Positions 17,366 to 28,952 are shown, counted from the stretch's first letter. The stretch is 64,000 nt of DNA from Candidatus Roseilinea sp. (GCA_026003755.1 BPHV01000004.1:186001-250000), one strand, 5' to 3'. A program made the numbers and translations. The notes: generated by a model not told the origin, from the letters alone.

Positions 17366-18659
17366 CCGGCTGCGCCGATCAGCTTACGCGAGGCTGCCGC
17401 GGTTGATTCAGTGGCTGCCGATCGCCGCGCTGGTCGTCGGCGTGGGCGCAGGGTTAGCTTCCCCGGCCGCCAGCGAGCCGCTCTTCTACTTGACCGGCGA
17501 GGAGGCTCGCATCGCTCAATTGCGCGCACTATGGAACCTGGCACTCGATCAGACGCGCCCGCCGCTGCAACTGGCACCCGACGCGTCCATTCAGCATCTG
17601 CCCAACAACCCCCTCGGCGTGAACACCTTCCTGGAGCAGGAAGTCGAGGAAGCCAAGCGCGCGCGCAGCCTGCAAATGATCCGCGACGCCGGCTTCGCCT
17701 GGATCCGCCAGCCGTTTGTCTGGTCGGATATCGAAATTCACGGCAAGGGCGACTTTGAGGACCGGCGCAACCAACCTCACCGCAGCGCGTGGGACAAGTA
17801 TGACAACATCGTCGCGCTGGCGGAAAGCTACGGGCTGCAGATCATCGCCCGGCTGGGCGCGCCGCCGGCGTGGGCGCACGCCGGTTACGCCGACCTGGGC
17901 GAATTCGGCCCGCCGGCGCGCTTCGAGGACTTCGCCGACTTCGTCGAGGTCGTCGCGCAACGCTACAAGGGCCGCATCAGGCATTGGCAGATCTGGAATG
18001 AGCCGAACATCTTCCCGGAGTGGGGCAACCAGCGCGCCAACCCAGAAGATTACACCCGGCTGCTGTGCATGGCGCACGCGCGCCTGAAAAGCGTGGATCG
18101 GAACAACGTGGTGATCGCCGCGGCGCTGGCGCCGACCATCGCGCAAGATGGCGGCGGCTATCCGGGCGGCGGCCTCGACGACTTGATCTTCTTCCAGCGC
18201 ATGTATCAGGCCGGCGCAGGCCGTTGTTTCGACGTGGCAGCGGCACAAGGCTACGGCCTGTTCAGCGGGCCTTACGACCGGCGGCTGAACCCGCTGCAGA
18301 CCAACGTGGCGCGCCATGTGCTCATGCGCGACATCATGGTGCGCAACGGCGACGCGCACAAACCGATCTGGCTGAGCGAAGTGAACTGGAATGCCGTGCC
18401 CAACGATCCGACCATCGCCGATCTCCACCGCTTCGGCATGGTGACGCCGGAGCAACAGGCGCGCTATGTGCCGATGCTCTTCGAGCGCGCGCGGGCGGAG
18501 TGGCCATGGGTCGGCACGTTGAGCGTGTGGTTCTTCAAGCGTCCGAGCGACGCCGAGAAGAACCAGTCGTGGTATTACTTCCGCATGCTCGAGCCGGACT
18601 TCACGCCGACGCCGCTGTGGGAGGCGATGAAGGCGTATGCGCTATCGCGCCGGCCCTGA
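17355..18659 (+). CDS. Secreted GH-A clan glycosidase (GH39/GH5-like)
   Basis: 434-residue TIM-barrel retaining glycosidase. A signal peptide (positively charged n-region, then WLPIAALVVGVGAGLASPAAS) is present. The barrel shows IRDAGFAWIRQPFVWSDIE, QIWNEPN with the likely acid/base Glu216 and PIWLSEVNW with the likely nucleophile Glu342. This matches the fourth- and seventh-strand pattern of clan GH-A, nearest in style to beta-xylosidase (GH39) or cellulase-like families. Substrate cannot be assigned. ATG 17355 overlaps the HNH gene stop, so translation is likely coupled; the pairing with a nuclease is functionally unexplained. Confidence 0.8.
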   Translation: MRRDRLRRSAYARLPRLIQWLPIAALVVGVGAGLASPAASEPLFYLTGEEARIAQLRALWNLALDQTRPPLQLAPDASIQHLPNNPLGVNTFLEQEVEEAKRARSLQMIRDAGFAWIRQPFVWSDIEIHGKGDFEDRRNQPHRSAWDKYDNIVALAESYGLQIIARLGAPPAWAHAGYADLGEFGPPARFEDFADFVEVVAQRYKGRIRHWQIWNEPNIFPEWGNQRANPEDYTRLLCMAHARLKSVDRNNVVIAAALAPTIAQDGGGYPGGGLDDLIFFQRMYQAGAGRCFDVAAAQGYGLFSGPYDRRLNPLQTNVARHVLMRDIMVRNGDAHKPIWLSEVNWNAVPNDPTIADLHRFGMVTPEQQARYVPMLFERARAEWPWVGTLSVWFFKRPSDAEKNQSWYYFRMLEPDFTPTPLWEAMKAYALSRRP

Positions 18660-18795
18660 CGCCTGCCGCGCGTCAAGCCACAGCAGCGCAATCGCGTAGC
18701 TGAGGAGTTCACCGCAACCTGCTCGCTGCGCCGAGCGAGATGTCATGCGCGCTGCCGCCCACAATGGCGAAAGCTTGTGAGGCGCCGGCAGAGGG

Positions 18796-19824
18796 CTAGC
18801 CCTGGCCCATGTGCTGACGCACACACGACGTCAACTGCTCACCATAGAGCGTGAGCCAGGCATCCACGCGCGCGAGCGACTCCAGCCAACTCGCCACGTC
18901 CACGTAAGGACTGAGGTTGCTCAGGAAGCGGCCGATGAGGTGCATGAGCACATTGGCGTTGCGCAGCAGCACCATCACTGGCAGCAGCGCAATCTCGGCG
19001 TCGCTTAGGCGTCCCGCACGCGCGTAGCCGCGCGCCAGTGCAGCGATGCGCTCCTGCTCTCGACCGCTGCCCATGGCGTCCCAGCACCAAGCATCCATAG
19101 CGATGGCGAAGTCCATGCCGCGCGGGTTGAACGCGCAGTTCTCAAAGTCCAACACCGCCGTGACGCGTGGGCCATCCATCAAGAGGTTGCCGGTGATGTA
19201 GTCGCCGTGGATGAGTTGTTGAGGCAGGGCGCGGATCTGCTTGTCGTGGGCATAGATGCGCTCGAGCACGGCATCCACGCGCGCCACGTCCACCCGCGAG
19301 GCCAGCGAGCCGACGGCGCGCATCGCCTCAAAGGGATCGGGCACCAGCGGATGCACGCGACCCAACTCGATGTATGGCCGGGGTGCGCCGAAGCCGCGCG
19401 ACTCCACCCGCGCGAGCGCGGCATGCAACACGGCCATGGCCTCGCCGGCGCCTTCGGCCTGAAGCAGATCGTGGACTGCCGGGTTCTCGCCGCAGACAAA
19501 TGGGACGAGCATCATCAAGCGCACGCGCCGCTCGTCCTCCACCAAGGCCCAAGGCTCCCCGCGCCGGGTGAGGATGGGCGCCGGCACAGCGAAGGGCAGC
19601 GTCTGTTGCGCCAGTTGCAAGAGCACGCCGATCTCGTGCTGGATATATTTCGGGTTGGCGTGGTTGCCGTACACGCGCAACACATAGGGCAGCGGCGCGC
19701 CAGCAGCGTTGTGCAGACGATACAGATGGTTGTTGTAGCCGCCCCTCAGCGGGCGAAGGACGCAGCCGGCCGGGACATCCCAAATCGCGGCCAACTCGAT
19801 CGGCGCAACCTCTATACCGGACAC
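18796..19824 (-). CDS. Aminoglycoside phosphotransferase/homoserine kinase-like kinase
   Basis: 342-residue protein-kinase-like small-molecule kinase (APH family). LRPLRGGYNNHLYRL is the nucleotide loop, LIHGDYITGNLLMD is the Brenner motif (catalytic Asp, Asn), and AVLDFENCAFNPRGMDFA is the metal-binding DFE motif. The start is GTG 19824, overlapping the preceding gene by 13 nt, so it is the last gene of the uvrB-asparaginase-kinase run. Many such kinases phosphorylate metabolites rather than antibiotics; resistance should not be assumed. Confidence 0.85.
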   Translation of the reverse strand: MSGIEVAPIELAAIWDVPAGCVLRPLRGGYNNHLYRLHNAAGAPLPYVLRVYGNHANPKYIQHEIGVLLQLAQQTLPFAVPAPILTRRGEPWALVEDERRVRLMMLVPFVCGENPAVHDLLQAEGAGEAMAVLHAALARVESRGFGAPRPYIELGRVHPLVPDPFEAMRAVGSLASRVDVARVDAVLERIYAHDKQIRALPQQLIHGDYITGNLLMDGPRVTAVLDFENCAFNPRGMDFAIAMDAWCWDAMGSGREQERIAALARGYARAGRLSDAEIALLPVMVLLRNANVLMHLIGRFLSNLSPYVDVASWLESLARVDAWLTLYGEQLTSCVRQHMGQG

Positions 19825-20803
19825 ACCGCCTCACGCGTGATGGGCCGGGGATCGTCGGCGGTCTGCACCTTGTAGCTCAGCCCGGGCCGCGTAGCGAACG
19901 CACCGACGTTGCCGGCCGCGTCCATGACCAAGATGCGCACCCAGTCGGCGCGACGCATGGGATCGGTCGCGTTGGATTCGCCAAGCAATGCGTACAACTG
20001 ACACGCCACCTCGCGCCCGGCTGCCTCCAGAGACCAGCCCAAGCGCATCAACATCACGGCCTGAGCCGCCGCGCCGATGCGTATAGCCGCCTCGCCCAGC
20101 CCCATGCAGGCCGCCGCGCCGCAGCGGTTATCGCAATAGTTGCCGGCGCCGATGATGGGCGAGTCCCCCACCCGACCGGGATATTTCCAGGCGATGCCCG
20201 AGGTGCTGACGGCGCTGCACATGTTGCCAGCGGCGTCGCGGACGATCACGTTCATTGTGTCGCTGCCCCGGCGCTCGACCAACGCGCGCACTGTGAGGGT
20301 GATCGCATCCTCCTCCTCGTGCTGAGCCACCTCGGCGATGCGCTGCCGCCACGCTGCCTGCGCCTCGGGCGAAAGCATGTTGCGTCTCTCGGCGCCGATT
20401 TCGGTCGCAAAGCGCGCAGCGCCCTCGCCTGCGAGCAACACATGCGGCAGCCGCAGCATCACCTGACGCGCCACGCTGATCGGATGGCGAAAGCCCTTAA
20501 GCGCAGCGACCGCGCCGGCGCGTAGCGTCGCACCGTCCATGAACGAAGCATCCAGCTCGACTTCGCCCAGGATGTTCGGCCAACCGCCATAGCCGACGGT
20601 GTGCTCTTCTGGGTCATCCTCGACGGCGCAGGCGATGAATTCGGCCACGTCGCCGGCGCTCGCGCCGCGCCGCAGTTGCCGCATGCCGTCGGCGATGAAT
20701 TCGTCGCGGATCTCGGCATTGGCTAAGATGATAGGTGCAGATACCATGCCTGGGATTCTAGGGCATTCGCTGCCCGCTGCTCGCCCGGTCGTCTTCGCCG
20801 ACA

Positions 20804-20804
<1 letters not shown>
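19812..20804 (-). CDS. Glycosylasparaginase/isoaspartyl peptidase (Ntn-hydrolase)
   Basis: Self-cleaving N-terminal-nucleophile hydrolase related to N4-(beta-N-acetylglucosaminyl)-asparaginase. Visible features are DPEEHTVGYGGWPNILGEVE, ASFMDGATLRAGAVAALKGF, the autocleavage site SDTMNVIVRDAAGN (Thr at about residue 183 would become the nucleophile) and GDSPIIGAGNYCDN. ATG 20804 overlaps the uvrB stop as TGATG, implying coupling. A later ATG at 20747 (MVSAPIILANAE) aligns better with the usual family N-terminus and may be the true start. Substrate could be glycosylasparagine or isoaspartyl dipeptides. Confidence 0.87.
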
Positions 20805-22987
<2,183 letters not shown>

Positions 22988-23004
22988 ATGGCGAGCGCGC
23001 GGCC

Positions 23005-23010
23005 ATTATA
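23005..23010 (-). promoter_or_regulatory. Candidate -10 box for uvrB
   Basis: A perfect TATAAT on the minus strand, 17 nt upstream of ATG 22987. The -35 region would fall at about 23028-23033, still in native sequence; the insertion sequence begins at 23050, so it leaves this promoter intact. Confidence 0.45.
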
Positions 23011-23040
23011 GGCGCATCCTGCGCCGCCCGGTCTGAGCTG

Positions 23041-23049
23041 CGCTGCTAC
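23041..23049 (+). repeat. Target-site duplication, left copy
   Basis: CGCTGCTAC immediately outside the left inverted repeat; an identical 9-bp copy follows the right inverted repeat at 24632-24640. Confidence 0.9.
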
Positions 23050-23071
23050 GGGTCTATTTCAGTTTGGGGGC
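23050..23071 (+). repeat. Left terminal inverted repeat of the IS
   Basis: 22 bp beginning GGGTCTATTTCAGTTT; matches the reverse complement of 24610-24631 at 19 of 22 positions. It overlaps the last 13 bp of the transposase gene. Confidence 0.88.
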
Positions 23072-24448
23072 GAAGAATAGGCAGCAGACCACATCGCGTC
23101 AAAGGCGTGACCCATGACGGCCGCCCGAATCGGGAGCAGACGCTCGATGCCGGGACGGCTCCAGCGCATCCCGCTACCGGCGAAGCGATGACGGAATTGC
23201 TTGCAGGCGCTCTCGACCACGCCGCTGCCGATCGGCCAGCCATCTTCGCGCAGGCTCTGGTATTGCATGCGTCGCCGGTTGTCCCCGAAGTAGCCCGCTT
23301 CACGCCGTAGCATCTCGGCGTGCTGGGGATGGGTATGGGCGGCCTGACGGAGTCGAGCCGCAATCCGGTCGGCATGGCCCTGGAACAAGAGGGTTTCGTG
23401 GGCACGATACCAAGCCTGGGCCGCCGGGCTGCCTGCTGCGTGCAGGCCGTGAGCAACCTGCCACAGATGCTGGCTGGCGTGATACCAGTCCACGGCTTGT
23501 CGGCTGTCGTAGAAGTGCTCGCTGACCAGATTCCAAATCCACGCGGCGCCATCGCCCAAGGCGATGGTGTCACGTGCCTGCGTCCAGCCGCGACGTTGGG
23601 CGGCCGTCCACAACACCTGGCCGAACCGTTCCGGCCCGCCCAGATGGGCGACGTAGCTGGCGCGGACGGCGTGGGCCGTGTCAACCCACTCCTCGCTCTG
23701 GCGATCCCAAGTCGGCTGTAGCACGACATCGAACACGCACCCCACCTTGAGTTCCTTCCAGCCTTCGCCACGCACATGAACCGTTGCTCCGTCCAGGGCG
23801 ACACCCATCTTGCCCGGCACGGTCGCCGCCTCGGCGGTGCGCCCGCCGCCGTCCGCCAGGGCGCGTTGTGTGGCTTCTACCCCCCGAAAGCGCTCTCCCC
23901 ATACCGCCACCCGCCGCCACACACTGCTGTCGGACATGACCAGCCCGCCCACCTGTCCCAGGATGCGCTCCGCTTCCTCAAACGTCACCAGCCCGCTCAG
24001 CCACACCGCCTGCTTGGCCACCTGTTCGCTCCAGTGCTTGTCCCACACCGCCAGCTGCCGATCGAGGGGGGAAAAGCCCGACGCGGCAGGCTTCACAGTA
24101 GTAGTATCCTCGCTGCACGGACAGGCTGCCCACGCGGCTCTCGACCGTGTTCCGCTTGCGGCCTTTGGAGTGCATCTCCCGCCCGCACTGCGGACAGACC
24201 GGCCCCGGCACCGGGCGGCTCGCCTCTTGCGCCTCGATCACGGTGACCGCCATCGCCTCGCTCATCCGCTTGCGCAGCTTCAGGATCACCTCCTCGATCT
24301 GCGTCAGCGTCGGCTGGCCGGCCTGTTCATTCCAGTCCAGCAATTCATCGATCACGGCCTCCGCTTCTCGCATCAGCACCGCTTTCATCTCGCCTCGCCG
24401 TGGCGAAGACGCTGACTTGCGCTGTGTCGTCGCCCTGGTCTCTTTCAT
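23059..24448 (-). CDS. ISKra4-family transposase, interrupted by a +1 shift at a G6 run
   Basis: Read from ATG 24448 (GGAGGTG upstream), the first part has a helical N-terminus, a zinc-ribbon (CPQCG...CEAC) and reaches RVGLFPP. The rest continues in another frame from SPLDRQLAVWDKHWSEQ with the DDE-type catalytic region (VALDGATVHV, DGAAWIWNLV, and the GSGVVESACKQFRHRF segment with the final Glu). Removing one base of the six-G run at 24066-24071 joins them as GLFPLDRQLAVW and gives 462 codons, the expected family sequence. The shift could be a sequence error, a real mutation, or translational or transcriptional slippage. Confidence 0.85.
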
Positions 24449-24609
24449 GGCACACCTCCCGGATATAACTGTCCTCGCATTATGCCCGCAGCGGCCTGCG
24501 GCTTGTCGTCCCTCGCTGAGATGCCGGTCTGTCAATCCACGACGACGTCCGTGATCTTCGGATGTTCACGCGGGCGAGGTCAATCTGCGCGCTTTTTGAG
24601 TGCGCTCCT

Positions 24610-24631
24610 GCCCCAAAACTGAAATGCACCC
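24610..24631 (-). repeat. Right terminal inverted repeat of the IS
   Basis: The reverse complement begins GGGTGCATTTCAGTTT and pairs with the left end at 23050-23071. Confidence 0.88.
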
Positions 24632-24640
24632 CGCTGCTAC
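24632..24640 (+). repeat. Target-site duplication, right copy
   Basis: CGCTGCTAC, identical to 23041-23049. Confidence 0.9.
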
Positions 24641-24648
24641 AAGCAGAC

Positions 24649-24677
24649 TTGCTTTCAGGCACGGGATGTAATACACT
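24649..24677 (+). promoter_or_regulatory. Candidate promoter of the sugar ABC transporter operon
   Basis: TTGCTT (24649-24654) and TACACT (24672-24677) are separated by 17 nt. The -35 begins only 9 bp beyond the IS target duplication, so the insertion removed any upstream activator site from its original position without touching the core promoter. Confidence 0.4.
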
Positions 24678-24752
24678 GAGTAAAGCTATTTCTCGACGCT
24701 GGTTTAGCGCTTGTGTTCGCACACACGCATGAGTTTAGAAGAGGTGATTTCC

Positions 24753-26084
24753 ATGAAGAAGGGCCAAAAACTAACTCGACGGCAAGCGTTGAAGTGGATG
24801 GGGTTGAGCGCTGCGGGTGCCGCACTGGCCGCATGTGCCACACCACCGGCAACCGCGCCGGTCGCCCCGGCGGAGAGCAAGCCTGCCGATCAGCCTAAAC
24901 CCAGCGGTGGCAAACTTGAGATCTTCTCGTGGTGGACCAACGGCGGAGAGGCCGACGGCTTGAACGCCATGTTTGAGGTCTTTCGGGCCAAAAACCCCGG
25001 CGTTGATATCGTCAATGCCACCGTCGCCGGAGGCGCCGGCACGAACGCCAAAGCAGTGCTGCAAACCCGCCTGGCAGGCGGTCAACCGCCGGATAGTTGG
25101 CAGGTGCATGCAGGGCGAGAGACGCTTTCGTATGTGAATGCCGGCCAGTTGGAGCCGCTGACTGAGTTCTTCACCGAGCAGGGTTTCGATAAGGTGATGC
25201 CACAGTTCCTGCTCGATCAGCTCAAGATCAACGGCGAAATCTGGACGGTGCCGGTGAACATCCATCGTTCCAACGTGCTCTGGTACAACCCGAAGGTGTT
25301 GGAGCAAGCCGGGATCGAACCCAAATTCCCCACGCTCGATAGCCTCTGGGCTGCGCTGGAGAAACTCAAGGCAGCGGGCAACGTCACGCCGATCGCCGTG
25401 GGCGGTAAGGATAAGTTCGAGGCATCGCACACCTTCGAAAGCATCCTGCTGGCCACATTTGGCGTGGAAGACTACGTCAAGCTCTGGGACGGGACTGACA
25501 CCATGTGGAACGACCCCCGTGCCGCAGAGGCGCTGGGCAACCTGAAGAAGCTCTTCAGCTACGCCAACAGCGACCGCTCGGCGCTTGGCTGGGCCGACGC
25601 CATGACGCAAGTGCTGGAAGGCAAAGCTGCCATGACCATCATGGGCGATTGGGCGCACGGCCTGGGCATCAGCAAGGGGCTAAAGGTCAATGTGGACTAC
25701 GGCTGGACGCCGGCCCCCGGCAGCGACGCCTTCATGTGGCTCAGCGACAGCTTCGGCCTGGCCAAGGGTGCCCCCAACCCAGCTCAGGCCAAAGCCTGGC
25801 TGGAAGTGTGCGGCTCGCGCGAAGGGCAAGATGCCTTCAACCCGAAGAAAGGTTCCATCCCTGCGCGCACCGACCCTGACCTGACCAAATACGACGATTA
25901 CCTGAAAGCGGCCATCGCCGACTTTAGCAGCAAGCCCCTCGTGCCCAGTGCAGCCCATGGCGCTGGGACCACCAACGCCTATCAGGCGAAATTCCACAAC
26001 ACGTTAGAGGTGTTCTCCAGCGACCTGGACGAGAAGGCAGCGCTCGATAGCTTGAAGGAAGCCGCCGCGGATAACAACAAGTGA
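24753..26084 (+). CDS. Sugar ABC transporter substrate-binding lipoprotein
   Basis: Family 1 extracellular solute-binding protein (443 residues), which would capture an oligo- or monosaccharide outside the membrane. The N-terminus has a twin-arginine-like RRQALKWMGLSAAGAALAAC with the Cys as lipidation site, then a Pro-rich tether. The body shows EIFSWWTNGGEADGLNAMFE, GGQPPDSWQVHAGRE and AAMTIMGDWAHGLG, typical of this family. ATG 24753 follows GAGGTGATTT. The gene is first in an operon with two permeases; a hairpin downstream probably allows its higher expression. Specificity is unknown. Confidence 0.93.
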   Translation: MKKGQKLTRRQALKWMGLSAAGAALAACATPPATAPVAPAESKPADQPKPSGGKLEIFSWWTNGGEADGLNAMFEVFRAKNPGVDIVNATVAGGAGTNAKAVLQTRLAGGQPPDSWQVHAGRETLSYVNAGQLEPLTEFFTEQGFDKVMPQFLLDQLKINGEIWTVPVNIHRSNVLWYNPKVLEQAGIEPKFPTLDSLWAALEKLKAAGNVTPIAVGGKDKFEASHTFESILLATFGVEDYVKLWDGTDTMWNDPRAAEALGNLKKLFSYANSDRSALGWADAMTQVLEGKAAMTIMGDWAHGLGISKGLKVNVDYGWTPAPGSDAFMWLSDSFGLAKGAPNPAQAKAWLEVCGSREGQDAFNPKKGSIPARTDPDLTKYDDYLKAAIADFSSKPLVPSAAHGAGTTNAYQAKFHNTLEVFSSDLDEKAALDSLKEAAADNNK

Positions 26085-26141
26085 AATGGCAAAGCGGCGT
26101 CACGCCTTCCTCTGACCCAATCGGACCAGTGCACCAGGCAG

Positions 26142-26175
26142 GGATGGGGACGCGTCGAAGAGCGCGTCCCCATCC
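26142..26175 (+). terminator. Intercistronic hairpin after the binding-protein gene
   Basis: GGATGGGGACGCG and CGCGTCCCCATCC form a perfect 13-bp stem with an 8-nt loop, 57 nt after the binding-protein stop. There is little U tract, so it more likely protects the upstream message or partly terminates than fully stops transcription into the permease genes. Confidence 0.65.
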
Positions 26176-26261
26176 GTTCTGATTCGGTTGGGACCTTCGC
26201 CAACCAGACAACGCTGCCCAAGCATTCAACCATCACGAATTACCTTGACCCGGCAGACGAC

Positions 26262-27254
26262 ATGACCATAGCACGCGCCACCACGGCGCGGCGAGAACAC
26301 GTGCACCGCCGCGCCACCTCACGCGATCGGCTCATCGCTTTCCTCATGCTTCTGCCCTCCTTGGCCGCGATTGCGATCTTCGTCTATGGATTCATCGCTT
26401 ACACGGGCTACATCTCGCTGACCAACTACACCACCTCGCGCCCGGATCTTACTTTTGTAGGATTTGATAACTACGCGCAGCTCTTCAATCAGCGCCGCTT
26501 CCAGGAGAATGTCCGCAACCTCATCGTGTTCACTGCGTTCTTCCTGGTGACCTGCCTGCTCTTCGGGCTGTTCCTGGCGCTGCTCGTGGATTCGCGCGTG
26601 AAGGGCGAATCCATCTTTCGCTCGATCTACCTCTTCCCGATGGCCGTCTCCTTCATCGTCACCGGCGTCGCATGGCGCTGGCTATTCACCCCTGGCGACC
26701 TCGAACCGACCGGGTTAAATTTGCTCTTCGAGCGGATGGGCCTCGACATTCTCAAGGCGCGATGGATTGCTGACGCCCGCGTGTGGCCAAACATTGAAGT
26801 GCCCGGCCTGAAGGTGCGCCTGTGGGTCCCGTTGGCGATGATCCCGGTAGTGGCAGCGGCCGTATGGCAAATGTCGGGATTCTGCATGGCGATGTATCTA
26901 GCCGGCCTGCGCGGCATCCCGGAGGAAATCAAGGAAGCAGCACGCGTGGACGGCTGTTCAGAGCTCCAAGTGCTTCGCCACATCACCTTGCCGTTGCTCC
27001 GCCCCATCACTCTGAGCGCTATCATCGTCCTGACGCACATCTCGCTCAAGACATTCGACCTCATCATGACCATGACCGGCGGCGGGCCGGGCAACAAAAC
27101 CGAAGTCCCCAGCCTGTATATGTACGAACTGCGCTTTAGCCAGTTCAACACGGCAGGGGCAGCCGCCGTGGCTACCATCCTCCTCCTCATGGTCAGTGTG
27201 CTCATCGTGCCTTACTTGCTCTACAACCGACGCGCACAGAGCGTTGAAAGATGA
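26262..27254 (+). CDS. Sugar ABC transporter permease (MalF type)
   Basis: 330 residues with six predicted membrane helices. The cytoplasmic EAA loop that docks the ATPase is visible as EEIKEAARVDGCSELQVLRH, followed by ITLPLLRPI. The first helix region contains LLPSLAAIAIFVYGFIAYTG, as in MalF/UgpA-like permeases. It overlaps the next permease by 4 nt (ATGA). No ATP-binding subunit is encoded nearby, so a shared ATPase of the MsmX/MalK kind is probably encoded elsewhere. Confidence 0.94.
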   Translation: MTIARATTARREHVHRRATSRDRLIAFLMLLPSLAAIAIFVYGFIAYTGYISLTNYTTSRPDLTFVGFDNYAQLFNQRRFQENVRNLIVFTAFFLVTCLLFGLFLALLVDSRVKGESIFRSIYLFPMAVSFIVTGVAWRWLFTPGDLEPTGLNLLFERMGLDILKARWIADARVWPNIEVPGLKVRLWVPLAMIPVVAAAVWQMSGFCMAMYLAGLRGIPEEIKEAARVDGCSELQVLRHITLPLLRPITLSAIIVLTHISLKTFDLIMTMTGGGPGNKTEVPSLYMYELRFSQFNTAGAAAVATILLLMVSVLIVPYLLYNRRAQSVER

Positions 27255-28129
27255 ACGCACCTGCCTCGCGCCCCTCTCGGGGACCTGCCTTCCAGCATCG
27301 CATGGCGCGCGCACTGCTCTACTGCGTCATGATCGCGCTGGCTTTCGCGTTCGTCCTGCCGGTGTATCTCCTGGTGATTACCTCCCTCAAAGACTTCAGC
27401 GAAGTCAGCCTCAACCGCATGTGGGACCTCCCCACGCGCTTTAGCCTAGAGAGCTTTAACCGTGCTTGGAACGGCGGCCAGGGAACAACCGGCATGCGCG
27501 GCAGTTTCCTCAACAGCATCATCGTCGTCATCCCCGCAACGGTGATTTCGTGCTTGCTCGGCTCGATGAACGGCTACGTGCTCTCCAAGTGGAAGTTCCG
27601 CGGCAGCGAGACGCTGTTCACGCTGCTCCTGTTCGGCATGTTCATCCCCTACCAGAGCATCCTGGTGCCACTGGTAGCTGTGCTGTCATCAGTCGGGCTA
27701 TACGGCACGCTGCCGGGCCTAATGCTGACCCACATCGTCTATGGCATCCCAATCACAACGTTGATCTTCCGCAACTACTACGCGAGCGTACCCCAAGAAC
27801 TCGTTGAGGCCGGGCAAATAGACGGCGCAGGGTTCTTTCGCATCTATCGAGAGATCATGTTGCCCCTCTCCGCGCCGGGATTCGTGGTCGTCGCCATCTG
27901 GCAGTTCACGTCTATTTGGAACGAATTCCTGTTCGGGTTGATCATCACCAACGACCCTCGCTTGCGTCCGGTCACCGTGGCCTTGCAGAATATGTCAGGC
28001 AGCCAGTTCACCCAATGGAACGTTCAGATGGCCGGCGCGCTGATCGTCGCCCTGCCGACGCTGGTGGTATACATCTTCCTCGGACGCTACTTCCTGCGCG
28101 GCTTGTTGGCCGGCAGCCTGAAAGGTTAA
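27251..28129 (+). CDS. Sugar ABC transporter permease (MalG type)
   Basis: 292 residues with six membrane helices and the EAA loop PQELVEAGQIDGAGFFRIYR followed by EIMLPLSAPG. FGMFIPYQSILVPL and an internal TSIWNEFLFGLI are typical of MalG/UgpE-like subunits. ATG 27251 overlaps the preceding permease stop. Two nt after its stop the SDR gene begins, so uptake and oxidation genes form one transcription unit. Confidence 0.94.
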   Translation: MNAPASRPSRGPAFQHRMARALLYCVMIALAFAFVLPVYLLVITSLKDFSEVSLNRMWDLPTRFSLESFNRAWNGGQGTTGMRGSFLNSIIVVIPATVISCLLGSMNGYVLSKWKFRGSETLFTLLLFGMFIPYQSILVPLVAVLSSVGLYGTLPGLMLTHIVYGIPITTLIFRNYYASVPQELVEAGQIDGAGFFRIYREIMLPLSAPGFVVVAIWQFTSIWNEFLFGLIITNDPRLRPVTVALQNMSGSQFTQWNVQMAGALIVALPTLVVYIFLGRYFLRGLLAGSLKG

Positions 28130-28131
28130 GC

Positions 28132-28923
28132 ATGGCTCACCGCGTTCAAGACAAAGTGATCATCGTCACCGGCGCAGCGCAGGGCATCGGCTTCGGCATT
28201 GCCGAAATGCTAGCCCAAGAAGGCGCGCGCGTGGTCATCGCCGACAAACAAGCAGAAAAAGGCGAAGCGGCCGCAGCGAAGATTTGCGCTGCCGGCCATA
28301 CGGCCATCTTTCAGTATGCCGACGTCACCCGCGAAGCCGACTGCGCCGCGCTTGTGCAAATCGCCGTCCAGCGCTTCGGCAAACTCGACGGCCTGGTGAA
28401 CAACGCCGGTTGGTTCCCACGCGCCACGCTCGAGGAAACCAGCACCGAACTCTGGGAGGCCATCATGAACGTGAATGTGCGCAGCGCGTTCTACTGCTGT
28501 AAATACGCCATCCCGGCCATGCAACGCGCTGGCGGCGGCAGCATCGTCAACATCGGCTCGATCCACGGCTTACAGGCCTCGGCTAACCTCGTCGCCTATG
28601 GCGCCGCGAAGGGGGCGCTGCTCAACCTGACGCGCACGCTGGCCGGCGCTTACGGCGCCGACCGCATTCGATGCAACTACCTCATCCCCGGCTGGGTAAT
28701 GAGTGAGGGCGAGATCGCGTTGGCCGAAAGCCGCGGGGTGGACGTGAACGAACTGCGCGCGCAGGGCGCCCAGCTCCTCTTCGGCCGTCACCAGACGCCA
28801 CAGGATGCCGCCTACGCCGTTGTATATCTCATCTCCGACGAGTCCTCCCAGGTGACCGGCAACATCTTCCATATAGACGCCGGCATGTCCTCACTGATCT
28901 TCAAAGCGCGACATGCAGCATGA
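28132..28923 (+). CDS. SDR-family NAD(P)-dependent oxidoreductase
   Basis: 263-residue classical short-chain dehydrogenase. The cofactor motif TGAAQGIGFGIA lies near residues 13-24, LVNNAGWFPRATL is the NNAG motif, a catalytic Ser is in SIVNIGSIHG, and YGAAKGALLNL carries the Tyr-x-x-x-Lys pair. The ATG lies 2 nt after the permease stop, so coupling is likely. In context it probably oxidises the imported sugar or a derivative; L-fucose/L-rhamnose/D-arabinose-type dehydrogenases belong to this group. The substrate is not determined. Confidence 0.92.
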   Translation: MAHRVQDKVIIVTGAAQGIGFGIAEMLAQEGARVVIADKQAEKGEAAAAKICAAGHTAIFQYADVTREADCAALVQIAVQRFGKLDGLVNNAGWFPRATLEETSTELWEAIMNVNVRSAFYCCKYAIPAMQRAGGGSIVNIGSIHGLQASANLVAYGAAKGALLNLTRTLAGAYGADRIRCNYLIPGWVMSEGEIALAESRGVDVNELRAQGAQLLFGRHQTPQDAAYAVVYLISDESSQVTGNIFHIDAGMSSLIFKARHAA

Positions 28924-28952
28924 TGGAGGTCAGGGACCAAGGAGCAGAATTC

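Larger units (their letters stand above)
23050..24631 (-). mobile_element. ISKra4-like insertion sequence, 1582 bp, structurally complete
   Basis: The boundaries are set by imperfect 22-bp terminal inverted repeats (19 of 22 identical, sharing ATTTCAGTTT) and a perfect 9-bp duplication CGCTGCTAC on both sides. It contains a single transposase gene with one frameshift. It inserted into the divergent intergenic region between uvrB and a sugar ABC transporter operon, between the two promoters. The intact target duplication suggests a fairly recent insertion. The family name is based on the transposase architecture. Confidence 0.9.

Noticed and set aside
18796..19824. Antibiotic resistance gene
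   Set aside because: APH-fold kinases are widespread metabolite kinases; nothing in sequence or context supports aminoglycoside modification.
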